Positions 45,175 to 54,165 of a stretch of 64,000 nt of DNA are shown here, one piece after another. Numbering within the stretch: the stretch's first letter is position 1; every line of letters starts with the position of its first letter. The stretch lies in contig DEAI01000008.1 of NCBI GenBank assembly GCA_002346675.1, positions 6,990 through 70,989 of the forward strand. Reading direction: 5' to 3'. This DNA is from Fidelibacterota bacterium UBA2986 (GTDB lineage: Bacteria; Fidelibacterota; Marinisomatia; Marinisomatales; AB-629-J13). A program made the position numbers and the translations under genes. The notes beneath the pieces were generated by a model that worked only from the letters and a program-made list of their open reading frames with translations, was not told the origin of the DNA and did no database searches.

Positions 45175-45402
45175 TTACTTCCTTCCTCTAGCCATTGGTG
45201 ATCTGGAAACATCTCCGTTTTTATCAATAAAATATAGATATCCTGATTCACGTTGAACACCAGCACTCGCTACCTGCTCAGCATTTCCACCGCCTTTTTT
45301 GCCCCTGGACATTTTGGAACGCCATACATTACCATCTTTACCCAGATAGTATAGATATCCTTTTTCCTTTGAAACGCCAGTAGACTTAACAACTTCTGCC
45401 AT
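45175..45402 (-). CDS. small basic protein made of two tandem 33-residue repeats (hypothetical)
   Basis: The protein has 75 residues. Two copies of one unit are seen, roughly residues 4-36 and 43-75: V-x-S-x-GV-x-x-E-x-GYLY followed by (LG or ID)K-x-G-(N or D)V-x-RS-x-M-(S or A)RG-(K or R)K. The protein is basic (many Lys/Arg) and has no signal peptide. A ribosome-binding site (AGGAG) sits 8 bases before the ATG, which is stronger than in most neighbours, and a strong terminator follows, so it may be well expressed. I recall small proteins with a similar YLYF-DK-GDV-R-MARG pattern in other bacteria but know no function. Nucleic-acid binding is possible but unproven. Confidence 0.75.
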   Translation of the reverse strand: MAEVVKSTGVSKEKGYLYYLGKDGNVWRSKMSRGKKGGGNAEQVASAGVQRESGYLYFIDKNGDVSRSPMARGRK

Positions 45403-45725
45403 AATTACTCCTTGATTAAAGGTTATTAAAATGTTTTTATTGAAGGAACTTCATTGAACGAGTGTACATTATGATACAGATATGTGTCAAGTGTTTTCTC
45501 GTCGAGAAACTAAAAATAGATTCGATTATAATCTCACCAAATCATATACCATATTAATGCATTTCAAATTTACTATTCTTAATATAGAAATGTAAATATA
45601 AATAAGGTTAATTCTATTTGAATCTGGGATTACATTTTATGCAAAAATTTTGGTAATTTTGTATTTATTGAGCACTCTGTTCATAATGGATATTTAATCT
45701 CAAGGAAAACTTATAAGATAAATTT
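45403..45725. other. divergent intergenic region with an inverted repeat
   Basis: This 323-base AT-rich stretch separates the divergent genes for the 75-residue repeat protein and the Pycsar-effector-like protein and must hold both promoters. A perfect inverted repeat TTTCTC-GTC-GAGAAA lies at 45495-45509, about 95 bases before the repeat-protein start, and could be an operator or a small hairpin. No RNA gene was recognised. Confidence 0.35.
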
Positions 45726-46277
45726 ATGGCAAACTATCATTTACAGGCATTATTACAAATATTGGATGGGGAACAACAAATTATTCAGCGAACTGACCAG
45801 AAGGCACTAACTCTATTATCAATATTAGGGGTATTTATGGTGTTTTTTGTTATTCATTTTCCTAAGCTACAAATGAATGGGATTACCTTTACTCTAATGA
45901 TGATTTATTTTACTGCTGCGATTGGTACCATGTATAACTTGGTGAGAGTAATTATTCCTAGGTTTCGCATAAAATCATTGAAAGGTTTTAATAAAGAAGA
46001 AGCTAAACAACTAAGTCCTACTTTTTTTTCTGGGATCAGTCATTTCAGCTCTCCAGAAGAATATTCTGATTATCTAAAGTCTAAGTCAAATGATGAAGAA
46101 GAATTATACTCAATGTTTGCCGAACAGGTATTTTCTTTAGGAAAAATAAATCAAGCCAAAAATAATTATATTCGTCGATCTACATTCTTTTTTATAACAG
46201 CATTGACAAGTGAATTACTAATCATAATGTTTATGGCTTACTCTAGAGCATTACCATATATTTTTCCGGAAATATGA
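45726..46277 (+). CDS. Pycsar-effector-like (DUF5706) membrane protein
   Basis: The protein has 183 residues. The layout matches PycTM-type effectors: an N-terminal helix ending in TDQKA (23-27; DTKA in the family), two membrane helices (about 28-45 and 52-77), the loop PTFFSGISHFSSPEEYSDYL (98-117; family pattern FFGxI...eeY), then an AEQVFSLGKI helix with a following Lys/Arg stretch (132-152), and a last membrane helix (153-172). In Pycsar antiphage systems a cNMP made by a neighbouring cyclase activates such a protein to damage the membrane. No cyclase is present nearby, so this would be an orphan, or it may have another role. Its stop overlaps the next start (ATGA). Confidence 0.7.
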   Translation: MANYHLQALLQILDGEQQIIQRTDQKALTLLSILGVFMVFFVIHFPKLQMNGITFTLMMIYFTAAIGTMYNLVRVIIPRFRIKSLKGFNKEEAKQLSPTFFSGISHFSSPEEYSDYLKSKSNDEEELYSMFAEQVFSLGKINQAKNNYIRRSTFFFITALTSELLIIMFMAYSRALPYIFPEI

Positions 46278-46807
46278 GAGTATTAATATTTTTTATACTG
46301 ACCTTTTTTTTAAACACAGGATGTGCAGTTAAAAGTGTACAGGGGATTCCAGGGGAAAAAGGTGAACCTGGTCAAATTGGACCGCAAGGCCCACCAGGAG
46401 AAAAGGGAGAAAAGGGAGAAAAGGGAGAAAAGGGGAAAAAAGGTAAAGATGGGGAAAGTTTACCAAAAGAATTATTATTAAAATTAGAAAATATAGTTGC
46501 TCAGGATTCATCCGAAATAGTAATAGATGTGGAAGTTTACAGCTTTGGTCTTGCACCTAGAATAACGGGTTTTGTTTTTATGACCAACTATGGAAATCTT
46601 TATAAACTAGAAAATATAAACCCTCAGAAAATTGGGGAAACGATAGAATATATCGGTCGTATTGATGAAAAAGTAAATTTTGTAAGTCTTGCACGAACAG
46701 CTTATGCTGATGATATTAAACAATATTTTACATCTACTACACAATCTGGAGATATTTATATATCGGAAGATTTAATAAATTGGAAATTTAGAGGTTCTGT
46801 ATTTTAA
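46274..46807 (+). CDS. collagen-like lipoprotein
   Basis: The protein has 177 residues. A lipoprotein signal ends at NTGC (Cys17). Then comes a short collagen-type stretch of Gly-x-y triplets (about residues 24-58), including EKGEPGQIGPQGPPG and three EKG repeats, which could form a triple helix. The remainder (about 60-177) is a probable beta-rich globular domain with no known match. The gene overlaps the Pycsar-effector-like gene by 4 bases, so both are made from one message. Localisation to the outer membrane or periplasm is predicted. The collagen codons include an AGAAAAGGG(A) triplet repeat that could change length by slippage. Confidence 0.8.
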   Translation: MRVLIFFILTFFLNTGCAVKSVQGIPGEKGEPGQIGPQGPPGEKGEKGEKGEKGKKGKDGESLPKELLLKLENIVAQDSSEIVIDVEVYSFGLAPRITGFVFMTNYGNLYKLENINPQKIGETIEYIGRIDEKVNFVSLARTAYADDIKQYFTSTTQSGDIYISEDLINWKFRGSVF

Positions 46808-46829
46808 TAATTCTAATTTTATGTTTTAT

Positions 46830-46903
46830 GCCCCGGTAGCTCAGCTGGATAGAGCAACAGCCTTCTAAGCTGTGGGCCACAGGTTCGAATCCTGTCCGGG
46901 GTA
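46830..46903 (+). tRNA. tRNA-Arg (anticodon TCT)
   Basis: A complete cloverleaf can be drawn. Acceptor GCCCCGG pairs with CCGGGGT (one G-T pair). The D-arm has AGCTCAGCTGGATAGAGC. The anticodon stem ACAGC/GCTGT encloses CTTCTAA, giving anticodon TCT. The T-arm is ACAGGTTCGAATCCTGT. CCA is not encoded. Confidence 0.96.
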
Positions 46904-47076
46904 CACTTTTTGAGTTTATTCAAAAGTTTTGTAATCTACAAAAAAATCCTGTACAAAATTTCTCATCTAAAAATAGTAATTTCAATTTTATAGTTTTTAA
47001 ATTTTATTATCTAATTTATATAACAATTAGTCTAAAATTGGATTGCCATTAAGATAATTATATTTGAAATACTCTT

Positions 47077-48453
47077 GTGAATCAGCCTATTTTAACTACA
47101 ATAATTACATCTGAAACACCAAAAAATCTACAAACCCTTAAGGAGGAATATTTAGATTTAGGTTGGATTCTTTCTAAAAAGATATCAAAATATTCGATAG
47201 AATTATCATTTCAAAATACTAGCCAAGTGAAAATTGAATGTCATTCAAACGGATTAATGAAGACGTTTGTCCAATTAAATAAAGATGGATTAAAACAGGG
47301 ACATACAATTAAATGGTTTATTTCTGGGAAAAAACAGGAAAAAAAAAGATTTAACTGTGGTGTACAACATGGAAGGTTTAGTGTGTGGAATTCAGATGGA
47401 ATTATATTGCAGAAAGGTGAATATAAAAACGGCCAGGAACATGGGTTATGGATTGATAACTATAATAATGGGAAGATACGGCATAAACAAAATTGGTTTT
47501 CGGGGAAGAAAGATGGTGTATCTAAACGCTGGTATCCAAATGGGATACTGAAAGAACATGGGAAATATCAAAAAGGACAAAAATATGGAAAATGGATTTC
47601 TTGGGATAACACCAACCAAAAGAAAGAAGAATCACATTTTGAGTATGGTGTTCTCAATGGCTCTATCAAGCGGTGGAACCATAATGGGAATGTGTGTTTA
47701 AATGGATTTTACCGAAATGGGAAAAAGGTAGACACTTGGAGAAAGTATCACAAAAATGGTAAAGAACTGGAAGAAGTTCATTTTGCTGAGGGACGAAAAA
47801 CAGGAACAATGAAAATGTGGCATCAAAATGGACGGTTGATCCAGAAAAATATTTTTAAAGATGATGTCCCCCAAGGAAAACAAATAAGCTGGTTTACAAG
47901 CGGACATAAAAAAGAAGACGGTACATTTATAAATGGAGAACAAAATGGTACCTGGGAAGCTTGGTATGACAATGGAAAAAGGAAATCTTTGATTACATAC
48001 AAAATGGGAGTTCGTTGTGGCAAATTTCAGACATGGTTTTCTAACAACCGAAAGAAAGAAGAAGGTACCTACGAAAATGGAAAGAAAGATAATATGTGGA
48101 AAAGATGGTCCAGAGATGGCCAAATAGAATCAGAGTTCCGATACCAAAATGGATTACGACACGGACTGTGTAAACAATGGTATCCTAATGGAGAAAAAGC
48201 ATTTAAAATTCAATATGAAAATGGTAAGTATCACGGAGATTGGTTTGAATGGAATGATAAGGGAAATCTGAAAAAAAATCAACAATTCATTCATGGAATC
48301 CAAAATGGAAAATGTACCCATTGGCATGATAACGGAATCAAAAAATTAGATTGTTTTTTTAAAAATGGAGAAATGAATGGGAAATTTATCCAATGGGATA
48401 CTTCTGGAGAAATTATTCAGGAATTTACTTATAGCCGAGGGGTGGTAACATGA
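47077..48453 (+). CDS. MORN-type (YwqK-like) repeat protein
   Basis: The protein has 458 residues, starting at GTG. After a leading 65 residues, the rest is about 17 repeats of some 23 residues with the pattern G-x-x-x-G-x-x-x-x-W-x-x-(N/S)G-x-x-x-x-E-x-x-(F/Y)-x-x-G, as in the MORN-variant repeats of YwqK-type proteins. No signal peptide is visible. Such repeats fold as extended beta-hairpin strips and bind proteins or lipids. In some databases the family is labelled a toxin-antitoxin antitoxin, but there is no toxin candidate beside it. It overlaps the prolyl oligopeptidase start by 4 bases. The 173 bases before it are AT-rich with no visible feature. Confidence 0.8.
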   Translation: MNQPILTTIITSETPKNLQTLKEEYLDLGWILSKKISKYSIELSFQNTSQVKIECHSNGLMKTFVQLNKDGLKQGHTIKWFISGKKQEKKRFNCGVQHGRFSVWNSDGIILQKGEYKNGQEHGLWIDNYNNGKIRHKQNWFSGKKDGVSKRWYPNGILKEHGKYQKGQKYGKWISWDNTNQKKEESHFEYGVLNGSIKRWNHNGNVCLNGFYRNGKKVDTWRKYHKNGKELEEVHFAEGRKTGTMKMWHQNGRLIQKNIFKDDVPQGKQISWFTSGHKKEDGTFINGEQNGTWEAWYDNGKRKSLITYKMGVRCGKFQTWFSNNRKKEEGTYENGKKDNMWKRWSRDGQIESEFRYQNGLRHGLCKQWYPNGEKAFKIQYENGKYHGDWFEWNDKGNLKKNQQFIHGIQNGKCTHWHDNGIKKLDCFFKNGEMNGKFIQWDTSGEIIQEFTYSRGVVT

Positions 48454-50591
48454 TACAAATAAAAAAAAAATTAACATCAATCTTTCTGATCTTTGTGATC
48501 ATCTCAATATTCGTCTTTTCAAAATTTGTGAATCATCCCAGATATTTCTATCCAAAATCAAAAAAAGTAAATGTCGTAGATTCATATCATGGTGTTCAAA
48601 TTGAGGACCCCTACCGCTGGCTTGAAGATGACCAATCTAAGGAGACCAAAAGATGGGTCAATTCCCAAAACAGAACCACAAATCGTTTTTTAAATAAAAT
48701 TTCATACAGAAATAAAATAAAAGAAAGGCTTACAGAATTAAATGATTACGAAAAGTATTCAACTCCCTTTCAAGAAGGGGATAAATTTTATTTTTATAAA
48801 AATGATGGATTACAAAATCAATGGGTGCTTTATGTTCAAGATGAGATAGGTTCTGAACCTAAACTTCTGCTAGATCCAAACACATTCTCTGATGATGGAA
48901 CAGTTGCAATAAGTGGTATTTATTTTTCCCATGACAGCCGATATCTCGGATATGCTATTAGTTCATCCGGCTCAGACTGGAAAGAATTTCATATTTTAGA
49001 TTTAAATTTGAGGAAAAATCTTGGAGATCATATTAAATGGATAAAATTTTCAGGGATGGCTTGGGCTGAATCAGGATTTTTCTATTCTACTTTCCCAAAA
49101 CCAATGGAAGGGGAAGAATTATCAGGGACAAATGAAAACAGCAAAGTTTATTTTCACAAATTAGGCACAGACCAAAATTCAGATATATTAATTTTTGAAG
49201 ATCCTGAAAATCCAAGACATTCACCTTATGTCAGTACAACCGAGGATAATCAATTTTTGATCTTATACCAATCCAAGGGAACTCACGGAAATACGGTAGC
49301 AATAAAAAAAATAACTAAACCCAATAACTCTTTCTTATCGGTCATTTCTGATTTTGAGGGAGAACATGGAATAGTACACAATATAGGTAATTCATTTTAT
49401 ATGGTGACAGACCGCAATGCACCAAAAAATCGACTGGTTTCCTTTACATTGGATAAACCTGAAATGAAAAACTGGATTGAGATCCTTCCCGAGAGTGAAC
49501 ACACTCTTCAAACAGTTTCATTCGCTGGAGATAAACTCATCGCTGTTTATATGGTTAATGCTCAAGACAAGGCATTTGTCTATACTCATGGTGGCGACTT
49601 TATTCAGGAAGTACAACTACCTTCACCAGGTAGCTTGAGTGGTTTTAGTGGGAAGAAATATTCCCAAGAGGTCTTTTACAGTTTCGAAACCTTTAATCAA
49701 CCCAAAACAATATACAGATTCAATTTAAACACTTTGAGTTCTGAAGTTTATAAGACATCTGGAATAGCATTTTCGCCAAATAATTTAGTTACATCACAAA
49801 CATTTTATCCAAGTAAAGACGGAACGCAAATTCCAATCTTCATAACTCATGATAAATCCATCAAGATGGATGGGTCAAATCCAACATTACTATACGCATA
49901 TGGAGGATTCAACATCAGTATGCAACCATTTTTTAGTTCCTCTAATATCATTTTACTAGAAAATGGAGGAGTTTACGCCCTCGCATGTGTAAGAGGTGGC
50001 GGTGAATATGGAGACAACTGGCATAAGTCTGGAATGCTTGAAAATAAACAAAATGTATTTGATGATTTTATTGCAGGTGCAGAATTCTTAATCCAATCCG
50101 GCTATACATCTCCTGAAAAACTTGCTATACGAGGAGGTTCTAATGGTGGGCTCTTAATAGGTGCTGTTATAAATCAACGCCCAGATTTATACAAGGTTGC
50201 TTTTCCTGCAGTGGGTGTTATGGATATGCTTCGCTATCATCTTTTTACAATAGGATGGGCATGGGCAGTTGAATATGGAAGCAGTGATGATTCTGACCAT
50301 TTTTATAACCTATTATCTTATTCCCCTCTTCATAATATAAACACCAATCAAATTTACCCGGCTACTTTGATTACTACTGCAGACCATGATGACAGAGTTG
50401 TTCCAGCACATTCCTTTAAGTATGCTGCTACTATTCAAGAAAAAAAATGGGACAATCCAAATCCACTATTAATAAGAATTGAAACAAAAGCAGGTCATGG
50501 AGCAGGGAAACCCACTTCTAAATACATTGAGGAACAGGCAGATATTTGGTCATTTATGTATTACAATATGAATGAGAAGATTTCTTATTAA
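48450..50591 (+). CDS. prolyl oligopeptidase (S9A), membrane-anchored or exported
   Basis: The protein has 713 residues. A hydrophobic segment at about 8-25 is a signal anchor. The start KVNVVDSYHGVQIEDPYRWLED is the S9A signature, then a seven-blade propeller (about 100-440) and an alpha/beta-hydrolase domain. The catalytic triad is visible: Ser564 in RGGSNGGLL, Asp in TADHDDRVVP, and His in KAGHGAGKP. It cleaves short peptides after proline. The start overlaps the MORN-type gene (ATGA), implying co-expression. Confidence 0.93.
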   Translation: MIQIKKKLTSIFLIFVIISIFVFSKFVNHPRYFYPKSKKVNVVDSYHGVQIEDPYRWLEDDQSKETKRWVNSQNRTTNRFLNKISYRNKIKERLTELNDYEKYSTPFQEGDKFYFYKNDGLQNQWVLYVQDEIGSEPKLLLDPNTFSDDGTVAISGIYFSHDSRYLGYAISSSGSDWKEFHILDLNLRKNLGDHIKWIKFSGMAWAESGFFYSTFPKPMEGEELSGTNENSKVYFHKLGTDQNSDILIFEDPENPRHSPYVSTTEDNQFLILYQSKGTHGNTVAIKKITKPNNSFLSVISDFEGEHGIVHNIGNSFYMVTDRNAPKNRLVSFTLDKPEMKNWIEILPESEHTLQTVSFAGDKLIAVYMVNAQDKAFVYTHGGDFIQEVQLPSPGSLSGFSGKKYSQEVFYSFETFNQPKTIYRFNLNTLSSEVYKTSGIAFSPNNLVTSQTFYPSKDGTQIPIFITHDKSIKMDGSNPTLLYAYGGFNISMQPFFSSSNIILLENGGVYALACVRGGGEYGDNWHKSGMLENKQNVFDDFIAGAEFLIQSGYTSPEKLAIRGGSNGGLLIGAVINQRPDLYKVAFPAVGVMDMLRYHLFTIGWAWAVEYGSSDDSDHFYNLLSYSPLHNINTNQIYPATLITTADHDDRVVPAHSFKYAATIQEKKWDNPNPLLIRIETKAGHGAGKPTSKYIEEQADIWSFMYYNMNEKISY

Positions 50592-51151
50592 TGATAAAAA
50601 TTAGATTATACTTTCTTTTCATTTTTCTTTCGAATATCTTGTTAGGATTTGAAAATACTAAAGGCAAACGTACAGAGTTTACTCAATCATTTGAAATAGG
50701 AATGGGCCTAGGGTACTTTATGCCAAGAACCGTATTCACCAACTCTCAATCTTTTACAATCTCCTCCCTCTGGAAAATGACTCCTAATTACGGAATTAGG
50801 TTAAACATTCTAAATACTGCTCTTCATCATAATAGTGTAGATAGTTCTCGCAACTTAATTAATATTAGCCCTGGAGTTGAATTAACACTAAAAGTCAATG
50901 AAAAGGCAAAAGGATATACTCTTATCGACATCGGATTTATTGAAGATGAAAAAGATGCATTGTTCATTTTTGGAGCAGGTATTAAATACAGAATAAAAGA
51001 TTGCTACACAATATATTTTGAACTAAGAGATTTTCATAAAAGTCTCGGAGTTCCATTTGTCACATTTCCTAGAAGCCAAGCGGGTATTCAAGGTAAAGGA
51101 GGATCAAAGTACCTCGATTTTCAAATACGATTACATTATCAAATAAATTAA
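50591..51151 (+). CDS. predicted small outer-membrane beta-barrel protein
   Basis: The protein has 186 residues. A Sec signal covers about 1-19. The mature part has alternating hydrophobic strands ending in a C-terminal aromatic-rich strand (DFQIRLHYQIN), the outline of an eight-stranded barrel of the OmpW/OmpX or LpxR-like size. No enzyme motif is seen. The start codon shares a base with the prolyl oligopeptidase stop, suggesting it belongs to the same transcript. Confidence 0.6.
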   Translation: MIKIRLYFLFIFLSNILLGFENTKGKRTEFTQSFEIGMGLGYFMPRTVFTNSQSFTISSLWKMTPNYGIRLNILNTALHHNSVDSSRNLINISPGVELTLKVNEKAKGYTLIDIGFIEDEKDALFIFGAGIKYRIKDCYTIYFELRDFHKSLGVPFVTFPRSQAGIQGKGGSKYLDFQIRLHYQIN

Positions 51152-51164
51152 TAAGGGGAAATAT

Positions 51165-51368
51165 ATGAAATCAGGAACAGTCAAAGAATACGACACAAGC
51201 AGAGGATTTGGGTTTATTTCCGGAGATGATGGCGAGGATTATTTCCTTCATATCAGTGGTCTTCGTGAACACCTAAAAAACAAAGGACTAAGAGAAGGGC
51301 AGAGGGTGTTGTTTGATGTAGATTTTGATATGAAAGGTGATCGGGCAATAAACGTTAGAATGGAGTGA
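51165..51368 (+). CDS. cold-shock domain protein
   Basis: The protein has 67 residues. It is a single CSD: GTVKEYDTSRGFGFISGDDG (RNP1-like KGFGFI variant) and DYFLHISGL (RNP2-like, FVHFS variant), ending with GDRAINVRME. Binds single-stranded nucleic acid as an RNA chaperone. A GGGG ribosome-binding site lies 7 bases before the ATG. It is followed 12 bases later by pyk. Confidence 0.92.
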   Translation: MKSGTVKEYDTSRGFGFISGDDGEDYFLHISGLREHLKNKGLREGQRVLFDVDFDMKGDRAINVRME

Positions 51369-51380
51369 TAATATTAAGAC

Positions 51381-52784
51381 ATGAACATTAGACGTACCAA
51401 AATTGTAGCGACCTTTGGTCCTGCAACTGTAGCAAAAACAATTATAGAAAAAATGATAGTTGCTGGCGTGAATGTTGCAAGGATAAATATGTCTCATTAC
51501 AATGAAAGTATGAATATTGATGAACTGGTAAGAAATATAAGAGATATTTCAAAAAGATTAGATAAAAGTATTTCAATTATGATGGATCTACCAGGCCCCA
51601 AAATTAGAACCACAAATAATGAAACTATCACTATTAAGAGAGGGGATTTATATACGCTGGGTTTACAAGCTGATATATCACTTAATCATAAGCTGAAGTT
51701 TAAAAACATTAAAAAAGGGGCTAAGGTTAAGATAGATGATGGGAAACTTTCATTTACAGTTCAAAAAATGATTTCTCATTCTCAATTATTGATTAAAGCA
51801 AAAAATGGAGGAAGTGTATTCCCACGAAAAGGAGTAAATATATCTGGTCTAGATATTAATCTACCAACTGCAGGAAAACAGGACCTAAAATTTGTTAATT
51901 TGGCAATTAAACTAAATCTAGATTGGATCGCTATGAGCTTTGTCAGGTCTGCAAGTGACAGGGCAATAATTGATCAATTATTGAATAAATCTAAACATCA
52001 AATTCCAATAATTGCAAAGATAGAAAAATCTGAAGCTATAGAAAATTTAGCTGATATCATAGATGCGTTTGATGGAATTCTAGTTGCAAGAGGGGATCTT
52101 GGATTAGAATTAGATCTTGAGAAAGTTCCAACACTACAGAAAAAAATTATTCGAAAATGCAACCTGAAATGTAAACCTGTCATTGTTGCAACACAAATGC
52201 TGGAATCAATGATAGAAAATCCTATACCCACTAGAGCAGAGGTGAGCGATGTTGCAAGTGCAATTTATGATGGTTCTGATGCAATCATGCTATCTGGGGA
52301 AACGGCTATAGGTAAATTCCCTCTTGAATGTGTTAGAATGATGAAGTCAATAGCGTCTAATGTGGAAAATGAGATATTAGAAAATGAGGAGTTTTTCAAC
52401 TTAATTCCATCACCAGATAAAACGAACTCTAGAAATGCGATCTGTGCATCTGCCTTTGAGATGGCAAAAGATTTATCTTTAAAAATAATGATTATTATGA
52501 CTGAGTCAGGAAGTACAGGGAATACAATGTCTAGTTTTAGGCCATCATCATTAATATTTGCAATGACACCATCGGAAGAAGTTTATAGAAAATTATCTCT
52601 ATCTTGGGGGGTCACACCAGTAAAGGTTAAAAAATATAAATCAACAGATCAGATGCTTAAATTTTGCAGAAAGTTTTTAATTGAAAATAGTATCATTAAA
52701 GAGGGAGAGCAATTTATTATGACAGCGGGTATTCCCGTTGGAATCACCGGTACCACAAATATGATTAAAATCGAAACTATTTAA
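51381..52784 (+). CDS. pyk: pyruvate kinase
   Basis: The protein has 467 residues. It converts PEP and ADP to pyruvate and ATP in glycolysis. RTKIVATFGPA at the start, MDLPGPKIRT, the active-site IAKIEKSEAIENLADII, DGILVARGDLGLEL and KPVIVATQMLESMIENPIPTRAEVSDVASAIYDGSDAIMLSGETAIG are all present. The C-terminal regulatory domain is normal in length. A rather divergent C-terminal half (few standard allosteric residues) is seen but the active site is intact. Confidence 0.96.
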   Translation: MNIRRTKIVATFGPATVAKTIIEKMIVAGVNVARINMSHYNESMNIDELVRNIRDISKRLDKSISIMMDLPGPKIRTTNNETITIKRGDLYTLGLQADISLNHKLKFKNIKKGAKVKIDDGKLSFTVQKMISHSQLLIKAKNGGSVFPRKGVNISGLDINLPTAGKQDLKFVNLAIKLNLDWIAMSFVRSASDRAIIDQLLNKSKHQIPIIAKIEKSEAIENLADIIDAFDGILVARGDLGLELDLEKVPTLQKKIIRKCNLKCKPVIVATQMLESMIENPIPTRAEVSDVASAIYDGSDAIMLSGETAIGKFPLECVRMMKSIASNVENEILENEEFFNLIPSPDKTNSRNAICASAFEMAKDLSLKIMIIMTESGSTGNTMSSFRPSSLIFAMTPSEEVYRKLSLSWGVTPVKVKKYKSTDQMLKFCRKFLIENSIIKEGEQFIMTAGIPVGITGTTNMIKIETI

Positions 52785-52865
52785 TGAGTAAAGATTATAT
52801 TGATATTTTTATGCTAAATTTTCAGATAGAAAACTGCAAACCTTATAATCAGATTAATTCAATAA

Positions 52866-53522
52866 TTATTTTTGTATAAAATTCCTAATTATTTTCATAG
52901 CTGTAAGTGGAATTTTATGTTTCTCATCATAAGTATGAAATTCTACTCTTTGTCCTAACTCTTCACATAGATTCTTCAACTCAACTCCCTTTTCCATCGG
53001 GACAATTTTATCGTTATTACCATGTAAAATTAAAATCGGACTGAAATTTTGGCTTGACTTTATTTTCAAAAGATTAATATAGTCTTTTCTTATAAACCCA
53101 GCGATTGATATTATTCCATTCACTTTTGATTTTAAATATAATCCTGCTCCTGCAGAAAGAGCAGCACCCTGAGAAAAACCTAATAGAAATATTTTAATTT
53201 TTCTATTAAGTTGCTCCTTAAAATAATCCACAATATTATCAATAATTTGAAAAGATAATAAGATTTCTTTCTTCGAAGGAGGAATCTCTTGATACCAAGA
53301 AAATCCTTTGGGACTATTTTGTGCTTTGAAAGGAGCTCGAGGGAAAACCCACAGAGAGTTAGGTAATCTCACACCGATAGAAACAGGAATTAAAGAATGT
53401 TCATCTCCGGTCCAACCATGAAGTGCAATGATTATAGTTTTGCATGTTTTCCCAAACTGCTTGAACTGGAATTCAGTATTAGATAATTCAGATCTTAGAT
53501 CAGGATAGTCTACTTCTCTCAT
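52866..53522 (-). CDS. alpha/beta hydrolase (phospholipase/carboxylesterase family)
   Basis: The protein has 218 residues from Met at 53522, since the longer ORF from 53555 would overlap the preceding gene by 56 bases instead of 23. A dienelactone-hydrolase/carboxylesterase fold is seen: ALHGWTGDE near the oxyanion loop, the nucleophile elbow GFSQGAALSAG, and Asp in LHGNNDKIVP with His in DEKHKIPL. No signal peptide, so it is cytosolic. It overlaps the metallo-beta-lactamase-fold gene, which suggests a joint detoxification or esterase role (inference). Confidence 0.85.
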   Translation of the reverse strand: MREVDYPDLRSELSNTEFQFKQFGKTCKTIIIALHGWTGDEHSLIPVSIGVRLPNSLWVFPRAPFKAQNSPKGFSWYQEIPPSKKEILLSFQIIDNIVDYFKEQLNRKIKIFLLGFSQGAALSAGAGLYLKSKVNGIISIAGFIRKDYINLLKIKSSQNFSPILILHGNNDKIVPMEKGVELKNLCEELGQRVEFHTYDEKHKIPLTAMKIIRNFIQK

Positions 53523-54165
53523 ATTCCTCCATACGCTGAACAAAATCATCTTCATCCTCAGCTTGAAGCAGTGGACTGATTTTTATATTTTTCTTAATGG
53601 AACAGTAGGGCTCAGGTCCATAGTCATGTCCGGGGAAAATAGTAATATCCCCCTGTAATGTTAATAGTTTGCTGTAAACTGATTTATACAATGTCCTTAC
53701 ATTTGAACCAATACTAATGGTTCTCCCTGTCCTTCCAATGAATACTGTATCACCTGTGAACAAAGAGTCATTAAACAAGAAACAACAACTGTCAGGATAA
53801 TGGCCAGGAGTGTGAAGAACTTTTATCTTAATGTGATTCAAAGGTAAAATATCACCATCCATAATCGTGATGGTTTTTTCACAATGTTTTTCAAACGAAG
53901 AACCCTTAAAAAGATAAATTTTAACTTTTGGATTCTTTTTCACATATTGGTCTAGATAAGCAACATGGTCACCATGTGTATGCGTAATTAAAATATCTGT
54001 TATTTTATCCTGGAGTTTTATGGGCAGATTATTTAATGGGACTGAAGCATCTACAGACCAAACCTTATCAAGTCTATTATTTCCAACTAAATATGTAATA
54101 TTTTTATCATACCCGCCTAAAAATGCAGTTATGTTATAATCTCTCTCTCTAAGCGAATAAAGCAT
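53500..54165 (-). CDS. MBL-fold metallo-hydrolase
   Basis: The protein has 221 residues. The metal-binding motif is THTHGDH, with further ligands in TPGHYPDS, FTGDTVFIGRTGRT and FPGHDYGPEP. These resemble glyoxalase II and persulfide dioxygenase (ETHE1)-type members rather than beta-lactamases. The exact substrate is not readable. It lies in an operon with the overlapping esterase gene and is divergent from the membrane/YbjQ pair with a 97-base gap. Confidence 0.88.
   Translation of the reverse strand: MLYSLRERDYNITAFLGGYDKNITYLVGNNRLDKVWSVDASVPLNNLPIKLQDKITDILITHTHGDHVAYLDQYVKKNPKVKIYLFKGSSFEKHCEKTITIMDGDILPLNHIKIKVLHTPGHYPDSCCFLFNDSLFTGDTVFIGRTGRTISIGSNVRTLYKSVYSKLLTLQGDITIFPGHDYGPEPYCSIKKNIKISPLLQAEDEDDFVQRMEEYERSRLS

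Noticed and set aside
46274..46807. Phage tail-fibre origin of the collagen-like gene
   Set aside because: It has a lipoprotein signal and no phage genes are present nearby; the gene is coupled to a membrane protein gene.
47077..48453. Antitoxin of a toxin-antitoxin pair (database label for YwqK-like repeats)
   Set aside because: There is no toxin-like small gene beside it, and its partners are a peptidase and a barrel protein.
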